Positions 33,106 to 44,535 of a stretch of 64,000 nt of DNA are shown in pieces. This stretch comes from Armillaria gallica (taxonomy: Eukaryota > Basidiomycota > Agaricomycetes > Agaricales > Physalacriaceae): NCBI GenBank assembly GCA_037576215.1, contig JBANDB010000007.1, positions 5,487,001 through 5,551,000 on the forward strand, given 5' to 3'. Below the pieces are notes generated by a model. The model was not told where the DNA came from. It worked only from the letters and a program-made list of their open reading frames with translations, and searched no databases. The stretch's first letter is position 1; every line of letters starts with the position of its first letter. A program made the position numbers and the translations under genes.

Positions 33106-35951
33106 ATGTCTTCCTGTTCTCACCTGGATCAGCTATCACGCCTTCAACTGCCGCGACTGTCCCAGTCTGTCCACCGAGAAGAGTGTACGCAGTGTTTTGA
33201 CTCCCAGGTACAGTAGGCACAACAGCACCGAGTGGCGGTAGATCTGACGCGATCCCAGGACGACTCTCAAGGAATTGAAGTTTGCTTGACTTGCTTCAAT
33301 GGCGGCTGCCTCGATCCCGAACGACGCCACGCTCTTCTGCATGTCTCGAAGCATGGCCACCCTTTCACTCTCAACGTGAAACGCAAGTTGAAACCATCTG
33401 CGAAACGCGTACGTCGCGGTCCAGCTGCATGGTCGGTTTGCTTACAAACATTTAGAATGAGGACGAAGAGCCACCGGCAAAAATGACGAAGCTCTCAATT
33501 TCGGAGGAACGCGAAGAGGACAAGTACGATTACCAGACAGTCGTGAAGTGCTGGCAATGTGATAGTAGTAATGGTGCGGAACTTCGAGAAGCGACGAAGA
33601 ACCCTCAGGTATACAGCGTTTCTATCGAATTCTTACCGTCCTTCAATAGTTTTTAGGTTCAAGCACTGGTGCAAGGCGTGATGCAATCCATGTCATCCGC
33701 TAGACAGTCCGAAGTCAAAGCCTGGGAAGAAGAGATTCTACCCTGCGAGCATACCCTTACTCTGGAACAGTTTGCTAATGGTCCCATCCCTGCTTCGGGC
33801 CTCGCTCACTGCTCGTCTTGCGATTTAAAGGAGAATCTATGGTTGTGTTTGACATGTGGTTCACTTGGCTGTGGTCGCCAGCAAATCGGCGGTGCGAGCG
33901 GTAACGGACATGGTTTGGCCCATTACGAAGCTACCCAACACCCAGCCAGCGTCAAGCTCGGAACAATCACCCCAGAAGGCGGCGCCGACGTCTACTGCTA
34001 CCGATGCAACGACTCTAAGCTCGATCCCGAACTAGCTTCTCATCTAGCAACGTTCGGCATTAACATTCAGACACAGACGAAAACCGAGAAGAGCATGACA
34101 GAGCTGCAAATCGAGCACAACCTAAAATATGACTTTTCTCTTACTGGTGACGACGGAAAAGCCCTTGAGCCGGTCTGCGGTCCTGGATTGACTGGTTTAT
34201 CCAACCTCGGAAACAGGTAGAGCGGTTAAACTCCAAGTTAGGATATTTTCTAACGATGCTTGTTAGCTGCTATATGGCTTCAGTACTCCAAACCATCTTC
34301 TCTCTTCCCGCATTTCAACAGCGGTACGACACATTTGCCCAGCACCATGCTGCGGTATGCACAGAACCTTTGCCCGCCGAATGCATTGAATGTCAGATGC
34401 ACAAGGTAGCAGATGGTCTACTGAGTGGACGATACTCTCGTCCGGCACATTATGTGTCCTCTCCCGAGGCAGATACGACGACACCCGTGTTTCAAGCTGG
34501 TATCAAACCAACCGGGTTCAAAGCTCTCATTGGAAAAGGACATGAAGAGTTTTCGACTATGAGGCAGCAGGATTCGGAAGAGTTCTTTACGCACCTGATT
34601 ACTGCCCTACGACGAGACGGGCACAAACATAAAGATCGTGCTGAGCCAGGTTTGTTCAGCTTCTCCGGTAAAAGAAGATGCTGATGATCGGCCTCCTTTT
34701 AGACGCAACGTCGGTGTTTGCTTATGGTATGGAGCAAAGACTGCAGTGCAACGACTGCAAAAAGGTTAGGTATAGAGTGGATAATATGGATGTTGTCAGT
34801 GTATCCGTTCCTGCTGTGGAGAAAGGCAAAGATGCCGATGGAAAGACGCTCTATGAGGAGGTCCAGTTGTGGCAATGCCTAGAGTCACTACTCGGTGTCG
34901 ACGCCCTCGAATATGCTTGCCCGTCTTGTCAAAAATCTGTTCACGCTCTCAGGTAGGTATTCACTTCGTTTTGGAAATGCTCTATTTGCTAAGGTTACGT
35001 ATACAGACAGAGCAAGTTTGCCTCTTTCCCCGACGTACTTGTTGTTCATGCCAAAAAATTCCAGCTGGTAAACTGGGTTCCAGCGAAACTTGACATACCT
35101 GTTCTACTACCTGTCGGAGACGAGCTCCAGTTCACAGACAATCAGCTGGGGCATGGATTGCAAGCCGACGAAGTCGCATTACCGGAGAACGAAGCTGGTA
35201 ATGTTCCTGTATTCTATTGATTGTCTTCCTATTTAATCGGCACTACAGCATCTGCAACACTACCGCAATTTAATGAGGCTGCAATGGCGCAGCTGGAAGC
35301 AATGGGCTTTCCGGTCGTTCGTTGCCAGAAGGCGTTGCTTGCTACCGGAAACAGCGACCCTGAAGCCGCTATGGAATGGTTGTTCGGCCACATGGAGGAT
35401 CCAGGTGCGTATACCATTGGCGCAGCTATCTCGGGTGCTAACACTGCTTTAGATATCGATGATCCCATCCAGCCTACCTCATCTTCTGCTGCCGCTTTTG
35501 AGCCATCTCCCGATCAAGTTAGCATGCTGTCGGATATGGGTTTCACTCCTGCACAAGCGAGGAAGGCTCTTCGGGAAACCGTACGTTCTATTGTCCTTTT
35601 GGCAGATGATCTCTCTGAGACAGAATATTCTTATAGGCAGGCAACGCCGAACGAGCTGTAGAGTGGCTGTTCAACCATCCCGACGACTCTGGCGAAGACA
35701 GCAGTGCGCCGGCGGCTGCTCAACCCTCGGAGCCGGTGATTGGCGGGTCAAAGGCGGTACCAGCGATTTATAAGCTGAAGGCCTTCATCTCTCACAAGGG
35801 ACCGTCTGTGCATTCCGGTCATTACGTGGCGCATATCAAGGTCGGAGACCAGTGGGTGCTCTTCAACGATGAGAAGGTCGTCAAAGCCGATGACGAAAGT
35901 GTGAAAGATTTGAAGAAGCTGGCGTATCTGTATATTTTTGAGAAAGTCTGA
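33106..35951 (+). CDS. UBP14: Ubiquitin carboxyl-terminal hydrolase Ubp14 (USP5 type)
   Basis: Cysteine protease that disassembles free, unanchored polyubiquitin chains in the cytosol. Start at 33106: MSSCSHLDQLSRLQ, then SQSVHREECTQCF, variant zinc finger (VCLTCFNGGCLDPERRHALL), canonical ZnF-UBP (HCSSCDLKENLWLCLTCGSL, GCGRQQIGG, GNGHGLAHYEATQHP) that binds the free ubiquitin C terminus, Cys box GLSNLGN-SCYMASVLQTIF with the nucleophile after the intron at about 34218-34265, QQDSEEFFTHL, two UBA domains (AMAQLEAMGFPVVRCQKALL and VSMLSDMGFTPAQARKALRE) and the His box HKGPSVHSGHYVAHI. Domain order is exactly that of Ubp14/USP5, about 790 residues. Introns are short; the site near 34650-34700 is approximate. 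Confidence 0.94.
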
Positions 35952-36241
35952 TCCCATTTTGGGGTTTGTGTGTACGATAGAATGAAAGAGACGAAATATC
36001 ATCAGTGTATTATCTGTTGGAAGGAAAGAAGGAAGTTGGTTTGATTAGTCGTCGTGGCTCCTTAACAGAAATGTAACGACGTCCGTACTACGGAGCGCTA
36101 CCGACACTGTGAGCTGAGACGAGGTGTATTGTGAAATAATAAACCCGGTAATCGGCTATCTTTAAATGCCGGAGGTTCCTATTTTAATGTCAACCGTCAT
36201 CATCATGCTCTCCGTTGAACTCGGGTTCACTCCACCAACTC
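35952..36241. other. Short intergenic region
   Basis: Terminator of UBP14 and promoter of the isomerase gene; no feature stands out. Confidence 0.35.
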
Positions 36242-37356
36242 ATGGCTTCACAATTCTCCACGAAGTTTATTCACGTTTCTGAACCGTATCCTCATGTTTT
36301 TCACGTCGAACTATCCAGGTAAGGGCTGCATTTGGCTACGATAAGTTACCGTCGTAATTTCTATTCTAGAAAACCTGTGAACGCCTTTAATATCGAGTAA
36401 GGAACCCACAGTTAGGCTTTATATTCGCAATCCTCATCTCACGAAAGATTCTGGACTCAATACGGGGAGGTGTTCGACAAATTGGCGGAAGAGGATGTTC
36501 GCGCTGTCGTCCTGTCATCGGCCTTGCCAAAGATTTTTATCGCCGGGATCGACTGTGAGTTTTCTTTTTCAGTGTATTCAATTTGCTGACGATACCAAAG
36601 TGTCTGACTTGGCGAGCTTGTCATCTTCCCAATCCGACGACGACACCGCTAGGCTGGCCGTCAAGCACATGAAGCATATCAAGACGTTCCAGTACGCTAT
36701 TGGCGCACCAGCCCGCTGTCCGTTCCCGGTTATCGCTGCGATACATGGCGCCGTCCTCGGTCTGGGCGTTGATATCGTCTGTGCATGCGATATCCGCTAC
36801 GCAGCTTCGAATGCTACCTTTAGTATCAAGGTGCATACATACCAGGCTCTTCCTAGAGGCCTGAAGTTTATATTATATAGGAAGCAGATGTAGGACTGGC
36901 GGCAGACATAGGCACACTCGCATATCTGCCCAAGATTGCAGGCAACATGTCCCTCGTCAGAGAGTTCTGTTATACATCACAGACTTTTTCGGCTGCTGTA
37001 GCCGAAAAGATGGGTCTGCTGTCTTCGGTTATCGAAGGCGGCAGGGAAGATGTTGTTGGTGCAGCTCTGGAGTTGGCCAAGGCGATCGCTTCAAAGAGTC
37101 CCGTGGCTGTGGCGGGCACGAAGCATATCATCAGTCATGCATTGGATAACAGCATTGCTGCGAATCTTGACTATACGGCGGTTTGGAATGGGGGAGCTCT
37201 ACAAACAAGGGTAGGTCCTGATTTCGTGTGCTTTCCTTCACGTCCATTGAATCTCTTTCTCAAATATAGGATATCATTGAGAACGTGTCTGCTATGAAGG
37301 CGAGGCGCGCGCCTGCGTTCGCGCCGCTTCGTACGAAGGCGACTTCGAAGCTCTAG
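36242..37356 (+). CDS. Delta3,5-delta2,4-dienoyl-CoA isomerase, peroxisomal
   Basis: Crotonase-fold isomerase for beta-oxidation of unsaturated fatty acids with odd-position double bonds. Start 36242: MASQFSTKFIHVSEPYPHVF, then RKPVNAFNIE, FDKLAEEDVRAVVLSSA, IFIAGID, VSDLASL, the oxyanion-hole segment CPFPVIAAIHGAVLGLGVDI, CACDIRYAASNATFSIK and, after an intron, EADVGLAADIGTLAYLPK, which carries the acidic residue of the ECH1 subfamily. Later come FCYTSQTFSAAVAEKMGLLS and SPVAVAGTKHII. The last residues are SKL, a canonical type-1 peroxisomal targeting signal. Introns of about 50 nt fall near 36319, 36370-36440, 36555-36600, 36830-36890 and 37211-37269. Length about 280 residues, normal for the family. 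Confidence 0.92.
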
Positions 37357-37644
37357 CATTAGCGGCTTTTTGTTATTTGGACGCCGTCCTTCATCGTGCC
37401 TTGATGTGAATGTACAAATATAGCTTCTATGATCACTTTGTGAGTGCGTTTTTGCTTGTACTTCATCTGAACTGTATAGGAATTCGTTCTGTGGTTTTGT
37501 GACCATAAGGATGATATACATGAGGCGAGAACAAGAATTCAAGGATGTCATCGTCTTTTTTTCTATCGCGTCTTCAAGGACTTGAGGGATACCACATGTC
37601 ATTGGCGGCGTTGATAAACCCATCATCTTTCATTGGACGTTTCT

Positions 37645-38718
37645 TCAACTACGGCGGAAGGGCAGTGCTCCGCTCATATCCGTCAACACATGCCACTTCC
37701 TTGCGTACCACGCTGCCGTCAGTAGGTCTTCATCATACCAGACCCCGTCTGAAAAACGCCTCATGACCACATTTCGGAATGACAACTCACAACCCGCCCA
37801 CTCTCTCTCATTCAACTCCAAAAAATCCAGGCCCCAAAACGGCACAACACGCGCCCCGGCCCATCCCAAGATACCAACAATCTTCGTCGGATCGTCAGGG
37901 TCGACAAGAATATTCGATGGTCTGAAGCCGACATGTTCAAGTACAAGACTGGTAGGCGGGACCTGATCGTATTCTTTCAGCGCGTTGAGCACCCTGATCT
38001 GATTTTCTTCGTGGCGCTCAGGTCGTTCTGGAACGTCTTCATGGCCTTCTCTTCGTCGATTCATCACCGCTGATATCCAATCCTGCGCTGAATAAAACGG
38101 ACCGCAATCTTCGGGGCAGGGCAAGGGGGCAGTATCCGAGGGACGAAACGTCATGGATCCGACAGTGTAACTGCATTGGTGATTGCTCGTCTTCTCTCGT
38201 ATGCTTCCTATCGCAGTAAACTCAGTGCCGGCAGTTTGAAGTATTTTGGTATACACATCCGCCAGGGCTGCGCGAAGGGCATGTCGGTCCGTGTGTGTGA
38301 GGGTGTGCATCCTGTCGGCGAGAACGTCTCCCTTGACCTACAATACGACAAACTTGAAGGCGATGTTATGAGCCCAATGATAACCTGACCCACGAAAGAC
38401 GTTACGATCCACGCTCCGCCAACAAGGCCGTCAAGATCGTCATCGCAGCAAATTGGTGTCGGTACAGGTATTGTAGGATCTCTGCATTTCAGGAATCGCA
38501 GTGTCGCCGCCTGTTGGGTCGGTGGTGAGTGCAACATTACCACAGAAATATATATATTCTTACCTCAGAGCAAAGCATCTCACCTGGATACTTAACACTG
38601 CCTCGGGCGTTCGTTGTGGTGGGCCAATAAACGCGGACAAGCACTTTCTTATGGATTTCCATAGCGGTAGTGTAGATCTGCATATAATTCGTGAGTGGCA
38701 TGCATTAGGGCACAACAT
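37645..38718 (-). CDS. Aminoglycoside phosphotransferase-fold (APH) protein
   Basis: Kinase-like fold protein of the fungal APH family; the substrate is unknown. The last exon (37645-38310) gives LTHTDRHALRAALADVYTKI, then LVLEHVGFRPSNILVDPDD and VGILGWAGARVVPFWGLDFL, the equivalents of the HGDLxxxNILV catalytic loop and the I(D/G)W metal-binding motif. In this copy they read HVGFRPSNI and LGWAGA, lacking the usual catalytic Asp of HxD and the usual Asp of IDWE. An upstream exon (38395-38510) holds AATLRFLKCRDPTIPVPTP and GGAWIVTSFVGQ; a first exon from ATG 38718 reads MLCPNACHSRII and IGPPQRTPEAVLSIQ. The missing acids suggest a weakened or pseudo-enzyme. Start is tentative. Confidence 0.7.
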
Positions 38719-38792
38719 CCACCCTATAATTACTCTGTAGTGTTCAGCTAGTATCGGTTAGTATCCATGAAAGATGAGATATCATGCAAGTG

Positions 38793-39195
38793 CTAACTTT
38801 GACCAGCGGGAAATAATGTTTCGCAGAGACATTGAGTCTTTCCCTCAACTCTCTTTACGAGCGCTTCCAGGTTGATGTCCTTAGTACGAGCATAGCCAGA
38901 ATCCGAAGTGCCCAAAAGTTTACTGAAGCCCTGTACAAATCCCATTACAGCAAAAAGACTCGAGATGCAGAAAATGAACGAAGAGCCAGCGTCACCAGGA
39001 CGGAGAAAGGGAGAAAGCAGAAATGCGAGTCCAATCAAGTTACTGCCACTAATTAAATACTCTCCCGCACTTGCATAGCCATCAAGGCAAGCACAAAGGC
39101 TAACGGGATGAACAAAGAAAGTTCAGACGAAAAAGGAATATGGTTAGTCACCGAATTGATGCGCAGAAGGGTACATTCCGTAAACCGTAGCGAGG
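38793..39195 (-). CDS. Possible small membrane protein
   Basis: Two minus-strand pieces could form one gene: MDYIVKWSGW or a frame reading NGLVGLATVYGMYPSAHQFG near 39130-39190, and a downstream frame GYASAGEYLISGSNLIGLAF with two hydrophobic stretches (LIGLAFLLSPFL; SSFIFCISSLFAVMGFVQGF) ending at 38793. I do not recognise a family. Join and start are guesses. Confidence 0.3.
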
Positions 39196-39311
39196 CCAAC
39201 CAGACCATTTAACTATATAGTCCATGCCTCGAGAAATCTTTAATGGGGTTATCGCAAGCATGAAATGATGTAGATCGAGTATGGTCTCATGCTCGTAGCT
39301 GCCTATATCAG

Positions 39312-39653
39312 ATGTTTCTGTTGAGGATTATGGTTTCACAGCCACTGGGCCGACGGCGTAGCCGTCTTTTGTTTTACATTATTTTGATTTTTGTATCGAT
39401 CACAACCGTTTTCTGGCTTCGTACCACCACCACCTACGTATCTGTCCATCAATATACGTTCGTTCGAGCCATCTCCATCACGTCCTTTGTGCCTGCCGAC
39501 GTCTATTCCCAACAGTTTCTGCACTATAGGAACGACACCTTCAAAGTACCTGGCAGATCATGCCTCTCATACTCTTCTGGCAGATTGCACTTCCTAAGTC
39601 TTCTTTGCCAATGCATGCATAGTTTGCATAGTCAAGCTGCTTGTGACGCGTAA
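39312..39653 (+). CDS. Possible single-pass membrane protein
   Basis: A 113-codon frame with one strongly hydrophobic N-terminal helix (LLFYIILIFVSITTVFWL) preceded by RRRSR, as in a type-II membrane anchor. The rest shows no known motif, and the ORF may be chance or the first exon of a lost gene. Confidence 0.25.
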   Translation: MFLLRIMVSQPLGRRRSRLLFYIILIFVSITTVFWLRTTTTYVSVHQYTFVRAISITSFVPADVYSQQFLHYRNDTFKVPGRSCLSYSSGRLHFLSLLCQCMHSLHSQAACDA

Positions 39654-39813
39654 CCAATACAATGCAATTATACCATATTGAATGAGTCGGAATGACTATC
39701 ATCTACACTGGTCCTCGCCAACAATAATCCTGTCCTTGGCAGGATAGACGAGAATTGAATCTAAACTTAGTCCAACTATCCGCGACGGAGGTGAAGATGA
39801 CTTCAAGCCGGTT

Positions 39814-40977
39814 TCAAGGGATTTGATCCCGTGAGCCGTAACACGCAGACGTATATGACTTTCCATTGGCACGACCAGCGTCACGGTCAGCAATGCCATT
39901 CTGGTCGGGCACATATGCAGGGCTGTAGATCTCAATTCGGTCGAGGGAATCAAGAATTACTCTCAGATCCTCGATTTCTAGATACCGGGATTAAATTTAT
40001 GTACGAAGAATAGGCGTCGTAAAAGACATACCGAGTTTGTAAAAACAAGTTTTCCTGGTTGGCTGTTCCCATTTTGATGAGTTTGACCGCTCAGCCTCAA
40101 TACGCATGATATAAAGATTTTGAATCCTTTTCATACGAAGGTCACGATCTTCGAAGTCTCGGCGCAACCATTCCACACACATGATACCATCAAATATGGC
40201 CCGCTCTAATGCGTCTCCCACTTCACCCAGTAGACCATTCATGTCAGGAGTAATGGGCCTCCGGAACAAAGATTTCATAATGGTATGGGCCAATTCGTGA
40301 AGGAAAGCGATCATGATGACGGATTGTACAATCACAGGTTGATCGGAGGGGGGATTGCCGGCTTTGATTTCCTGGAGAGCGGCGTCAGTGCATTTGAATT
40401 AAGCATAAACTAGGCGTACCTCTGCTAGGTCAATGTAAGCTGTCACCAGCTCACGAGAAAAAAACATCTCATTATTCTCGCGCTCCTTAACACCCTTGCG
40501 TACGAATGCCCGTGTCGAATATTTCTTTGTTGGATGTGGATTTTCTTCATGGTCTTCAGTGTCCACTAAGACGATTGCTGGCGGTGAATGTCGGATATAG
40601 GAGACGATGTAAGGTATCATCGAATCTCCTGGACGAAATTGGGGGTGCGCATCTATCCATGCCCGCCTTCCTGCATCTGTTGCTGCAATGTTCCAGACCA
40701 GCGTTCCAAGGATGACAGCAGCCCCTGCTAAAGACTGATCCGAACTCGACATCAGATGCACCAGGATCCGTTTGACGAACTGAAGAAAAGGGTCGAACTT
40801 CGGATCCTCGGTGACTTCGTTGGCCTTGTCATCCAAGAAAAGGCGAATAATTCCAAGGAGTGAATGGTTGTTGGTTTTCGTCTGAACATCGATGCGCAGA
40901 GATTCTTCATAAAAGCGGTCTAGTTTCGATTTTCGACCTTCCATCAGGGTCCTGTTAGTCGTGGAATGAGTGGACAT
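39814..40977 (-). CDS. Putative zinc metallopeptidase-like protein (HELAH)
   Basis: Three exons read cleanly: 40440-40977 beginning MSTHSTTNRTLMEGRKSKL, a middle exon about 40030-40375, and a last exon about 39814-39962 reading EIEDLRVILDSLDRIEIY and ending at the stop 39814. The middle exon contains VIMIAFLHELAHTIMKSLF, a textbook HExxH zinc-binding motif preceded by hydrophobic residues, followed about 20 residues later by GLLGEVGDALERAIFDG, whose Glu could be the third ligand, as in gluzincins. Exon 1 is mainly helical with LLGIIRLFLDD. No signal peptide is seen, so a cytosolic protein is likely. I know similar unnamed fungal proteins with HELAH; protease activity is an inference from the motif. 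Confidence 0.65.
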
Positions 40978-41395
40978 GATATTTAATATTTAAGACAAGG
41001 CTGGAACAGTAGTTGTTCGCACATGGCCGGACATGTGCCGAACTACCGAACCATACATGATCAAAGGGGCTTTTTCGTGAGTATCTGTGACTATCCGATG
41101 GCCTATAAACATTTGAACGCTTCTCCAGGTCTACTCTCACGATAAGGTTCTAGCAGGCAACGCCGGAGATTTCACCTGCCAATAGGAGCTTAAATCACCC
41201 TTTCGCGCTAGACGCGGCCATTCAGTGGCTTGTACAATACACACCGCGCGCTTGAATGATCGCTGGGTAGGTTGTGGGAAGGGTTTAAGCTATGTGGTGA
41301 TTTTGGCGTTAGATCATAGGCTACTCGGACAAGGCTTACGTACCAGAATCTCCTTGTAAGGAACTCGTCGCCGAAATCCCGATCCTGTGATACTT
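40978..41395. other. Intergenic, no gene recognised
   Basis: Promoter side of the HELAH gene and 3' side of the degenerate kinase-like copy; nothing further seen. Confidence 0.3.
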
Positions 41396-42983
41396 CTAGA
41401 CGATTTGACAAATGGATACTTTTGGCAGACAGTGCTTTGGGTAGTGTAGATGGTCGTCGTCTTTCCCAAAGCAACTTTGAACTCGATCCGTCCCAATTCC
41501 AGTCCGGCATGCACCATTAGGGCAATTTGTCTCCAATGCACAAACTCGTAGTATCCCTCGGCGTATGAAGAAGGATATATCGATGGGGAGTGAAGATCCC
41601 CCTCTAAAAAAGACAAACCCATTCGCAATACATAAACTCTGGGTAGTCTGCGGACGTCCTCTACGAAAGCCATCCGGCATGCTTTCCACATATTCGTTGA
41701 ATGCCAGAAGCTTCTTGTAGTGATACGGCGTCACGGTCCTCTTCCAACGCCCGCCTTCAGGATCCACCAGAAGCCTCCTCATGTAGCGTGTATCCGGACC
41801 TCCGTGGACGACGCGTTCCCACCCCTCATCGCTATACTCAGGATTCCGAATGTTCGCCTCTCCAAAGTCAACGATGACAGGGGACTGATCCCCTTCCCGA
41901 AGAACGATATTCCTTGTGTGAATGTCATTGTGCAGCAGGCAGTTCTCTGCCTCGATGGCACGAAATCCTTCCAGCACTGCGCTAGAAATCTTCTCTGCCT
42001 CTTCCTCTGAGACGTCGATACCCGGTTTGAGATTGTCCATGCTGACCCCAGGGATATACTCGAGAGCAAGTTCCTTGACGACGTCGGCGATGGGATGAAG
42101 AGGAGTAGACTCGGGGGTAATGCGAAGGCGAACGACGCTATAGAGATAGGGAATATAGCGGCCTTGCAGCCGATGCAAATGCCGATACACAGATAGCTCT
42201 GTATTGTAGCCAGACATTTTCCCAATCAAGGTGCAGACCTCCCACATCCAATCCTCGCAAAGCTCTGTGTCAGGCCGGTTCTCGAAAACATGTATGAGCT
42301 CGAACCATTTGGGCATTACTACGTCCTCCTGAGTATCACGTACGGCTCGTCGAAGACGATCATCGATGGAGATATCCACGGTAGCTTAGCGTCGCCTGTT
42401 TTGGCACGGTTCCCTAGCCTGCGATCTCCAAGCTTCAAAATAACCTGCTCATTATCGGAGTGTCGCAGAGCAAGCAGCACAACGGCAGATATGAAAGCCT
42501 CGAAGTGCTTGACGACCGTGGCAGCTAGATCCGTGTACTCTGATGATTCGGAAGGCTGGAATTTGAGATTGAGCGTCGTCCCAGGTCGATATAGGTCATC
42601 GCTTCTAAAGATGAACGTGAGCGTGAACTTAATTCCTGAAAATACAATTATGTACGTCCATGGCAATAATATGTTTAGCGACGTCGAAGACGTTAAACGA
42701 CGACGATGTGTAGCTATAGACAAATGCGATGTCCTTGAGAGACCAGCAGTCGGCCTTGCCAGAGACTGAAATTGCCAGTGTCTGTAGCCAGTGTTCTACG
42801 TGGTCCAACGTCAACGAACAAAGGCCCTGATATGTAGATGGAAACGATTATGCGACTATCAGCCACGTCTGGCCTCCATGTCAGGCTGAAATGTCTAGAC
42901 TGAGCCTTCTTCAGAGAAACGCGTTCGATCACGTGTACATGAGGGCTGGCAGATGGCCGGATGCTCGCACTGGCCGTGGCCAT
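41396..42983 (-). pseudogene. Kinase-like protein copy 1, frameshifted and 3' replaced
   Basis: First of five related kinase-like copies. A 5' part (42319-42983) reads FRSDDLYRPGTTLNLKFQ, VVKHFEAFISAVVLLALRH and EQVILKLGDRRLGNRA, the last with the expected ATP-site Lys. The frame then breaks near 42376: PWISP is followed in another frame by SIDDRLRRAVRDTQEDVV, where other copies read straight through. Downstream the kinase core is intact: GRYIPYLYSVVRLRI, LALEYIPGVSMDNLKPGI, NCLLHNDIHTRNIVL (catalytic Asp) and SPVIVDFGEANIRNPEY (DFG). After YVESMPDGFRR the sequence no longer matches copies 3 and 5. Two defects in one gene suggest a pseudogene; the frameshift could also be a sequencing error. 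Confidence 0.7.
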
Positions 42984-43489
42984 TGACGAATCTATAACTC
43001 TGAGCGTCTCACTTGGAATAGTCGATTCTTCAGTTCTCTCCTCCCATATAACCGTCGGATTTTCGGTAACCCTCTAGTTCACAACGGTCATTGGGTCTGC
43101 AGGCGTCCATGAAGAACGGGCCAACGGCTAGCCATACCAAAGTCTTCACCGAACATCTGGCTTTATCCTCCACCTATGTACCGTCTCCTTCGAGCTGTCT
43201 CAATCCATGTCCAAAACTCTCTCAAACATCTCTATCTGATAGAACACCTCGGGATTGTCGTATCGAGAGTCCGACAGCTCAAACGGTGTAATATTCTTCT
43301 TCCATCCCTATCCATGAGTGCTCTCCTCATATCCCACGTATCGTGGCACCCTATAACAGCGTCCTTCCCCTCCTCATCGCTGAATCCAGGTCTTCTGATG
43401 ATGGAGAATCCGAAATCAATGATGACCGGAGAGTCTTACGAAATGACGTTACGCACAGTTCTCCGCCTCGATGATATGGAATCCTACCA

Positions 43490-44364
43490 TCACTCGACCG
43501 GAGATTGCCTTAGCTTCCTGCTGGTAGACAGCGACGATCGGCAATTGCTTCTGCCTCTAGACGAGGAATATCGACACCTGGTTGGGGTGCACCTATGCTT
43601 ACACTTTGGATATACTCGATGGCAATGCCAGGAACGTAATCCGTGATAGGGCGAAGAGGCTCGTAAGAAGAGATAAGGAGATGAACAAGACCATAGAGGC
43701 GGGGAATGAGACGGCCCTGCAGTCGGCGCAATAGACGATATGCATTCACCCCGGTTCGGTGTTCTTGCATTCTCATCGTCCTCGTCGATATTTCTCACCT
43801 CCAGTTCCCAGTCGTCAGGATGGGGTTGCGCCGGGTTCATTGAATCCATTACCACTTCAAACCAGCTGGTTACTGTCCCGAGTTGGATATCACGCATGGC
43901 TGCTCGTAGACGCTCTTCAAGAGCTGGTGTCCACGGGAGTTTGCCATTCCCCATGTTGAGGCTGTGACAACGGCTCAGTCTACGGTCATTGAGCTTTAGT
44001 ATGAACTGTTTGCTGTCGTAAACTTGTTGAATCAGAATAACGACGGAGGAACGGCTCCAAGCGTTTGACAATTTTAGCAACGAGAGGTTGAAACGTCGCA
44101 GAATCTTGAGCCAGGAGCTGCAGATAGATATTTGATCCAGGAAGATACAAGCTGGAAGCTCTCGAAATGTATATGAGAAATGCAACTTCCTGTAATAAAA
44201 ATTTCGCTATCGACATACTCTTGTGGTGAATGAGGCTGTTCTGAGTGTATCGCTGACAGCGTCAATCGCCGGCTACGGATCACCGAATCTATAAGCGTCC
44301 TACTTGTAAATAACCGCCTCGACGATGAAGAAGACTGACGGGCCAAAGTCTGAAGTCGTTCCAC
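43490..44364 (-). pseudogene. Kinase-like protein copy 2, degraded
   Basis: Pieces in several frames still align in order with the other copies: SSLYLPGSNIYLQLLAQDSA, IVKRLEPFL, KQFILKLNDRRLSRCHSL, GKLPWTPALEERLRAAMRDI, WFEVVMDSMNPAQP, then NAYRLLRRLQGRLIPRLYGL, EYIQSVSIGAPQPGVDIPRL and EAEAIADR. The catalytic HND loop and DFG are not found in frame; only SEISDFGFSI-like remnants lie near 43390-43430 on the minus strand. At least two frame changes occur, so this copy is dead. It sits 170 bp from the stop of the first MLKL-like gene. Confidence 0.65.
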
Positions 44365-44535
44365 ATGTCATGAAGGTGGATGGCCTATAGCGCAGCACGC
44401 AATATAAGGCTAGTATGATGCCATCAACCATCACTCACGACCGATCTAGGTTGAGTGCAGATTTCGTAGCGAACTATGAAGATGAACTGTATCGTCGATT
44501 ACAATGATAGATCGGACAGCAATCGAGATCTATAT

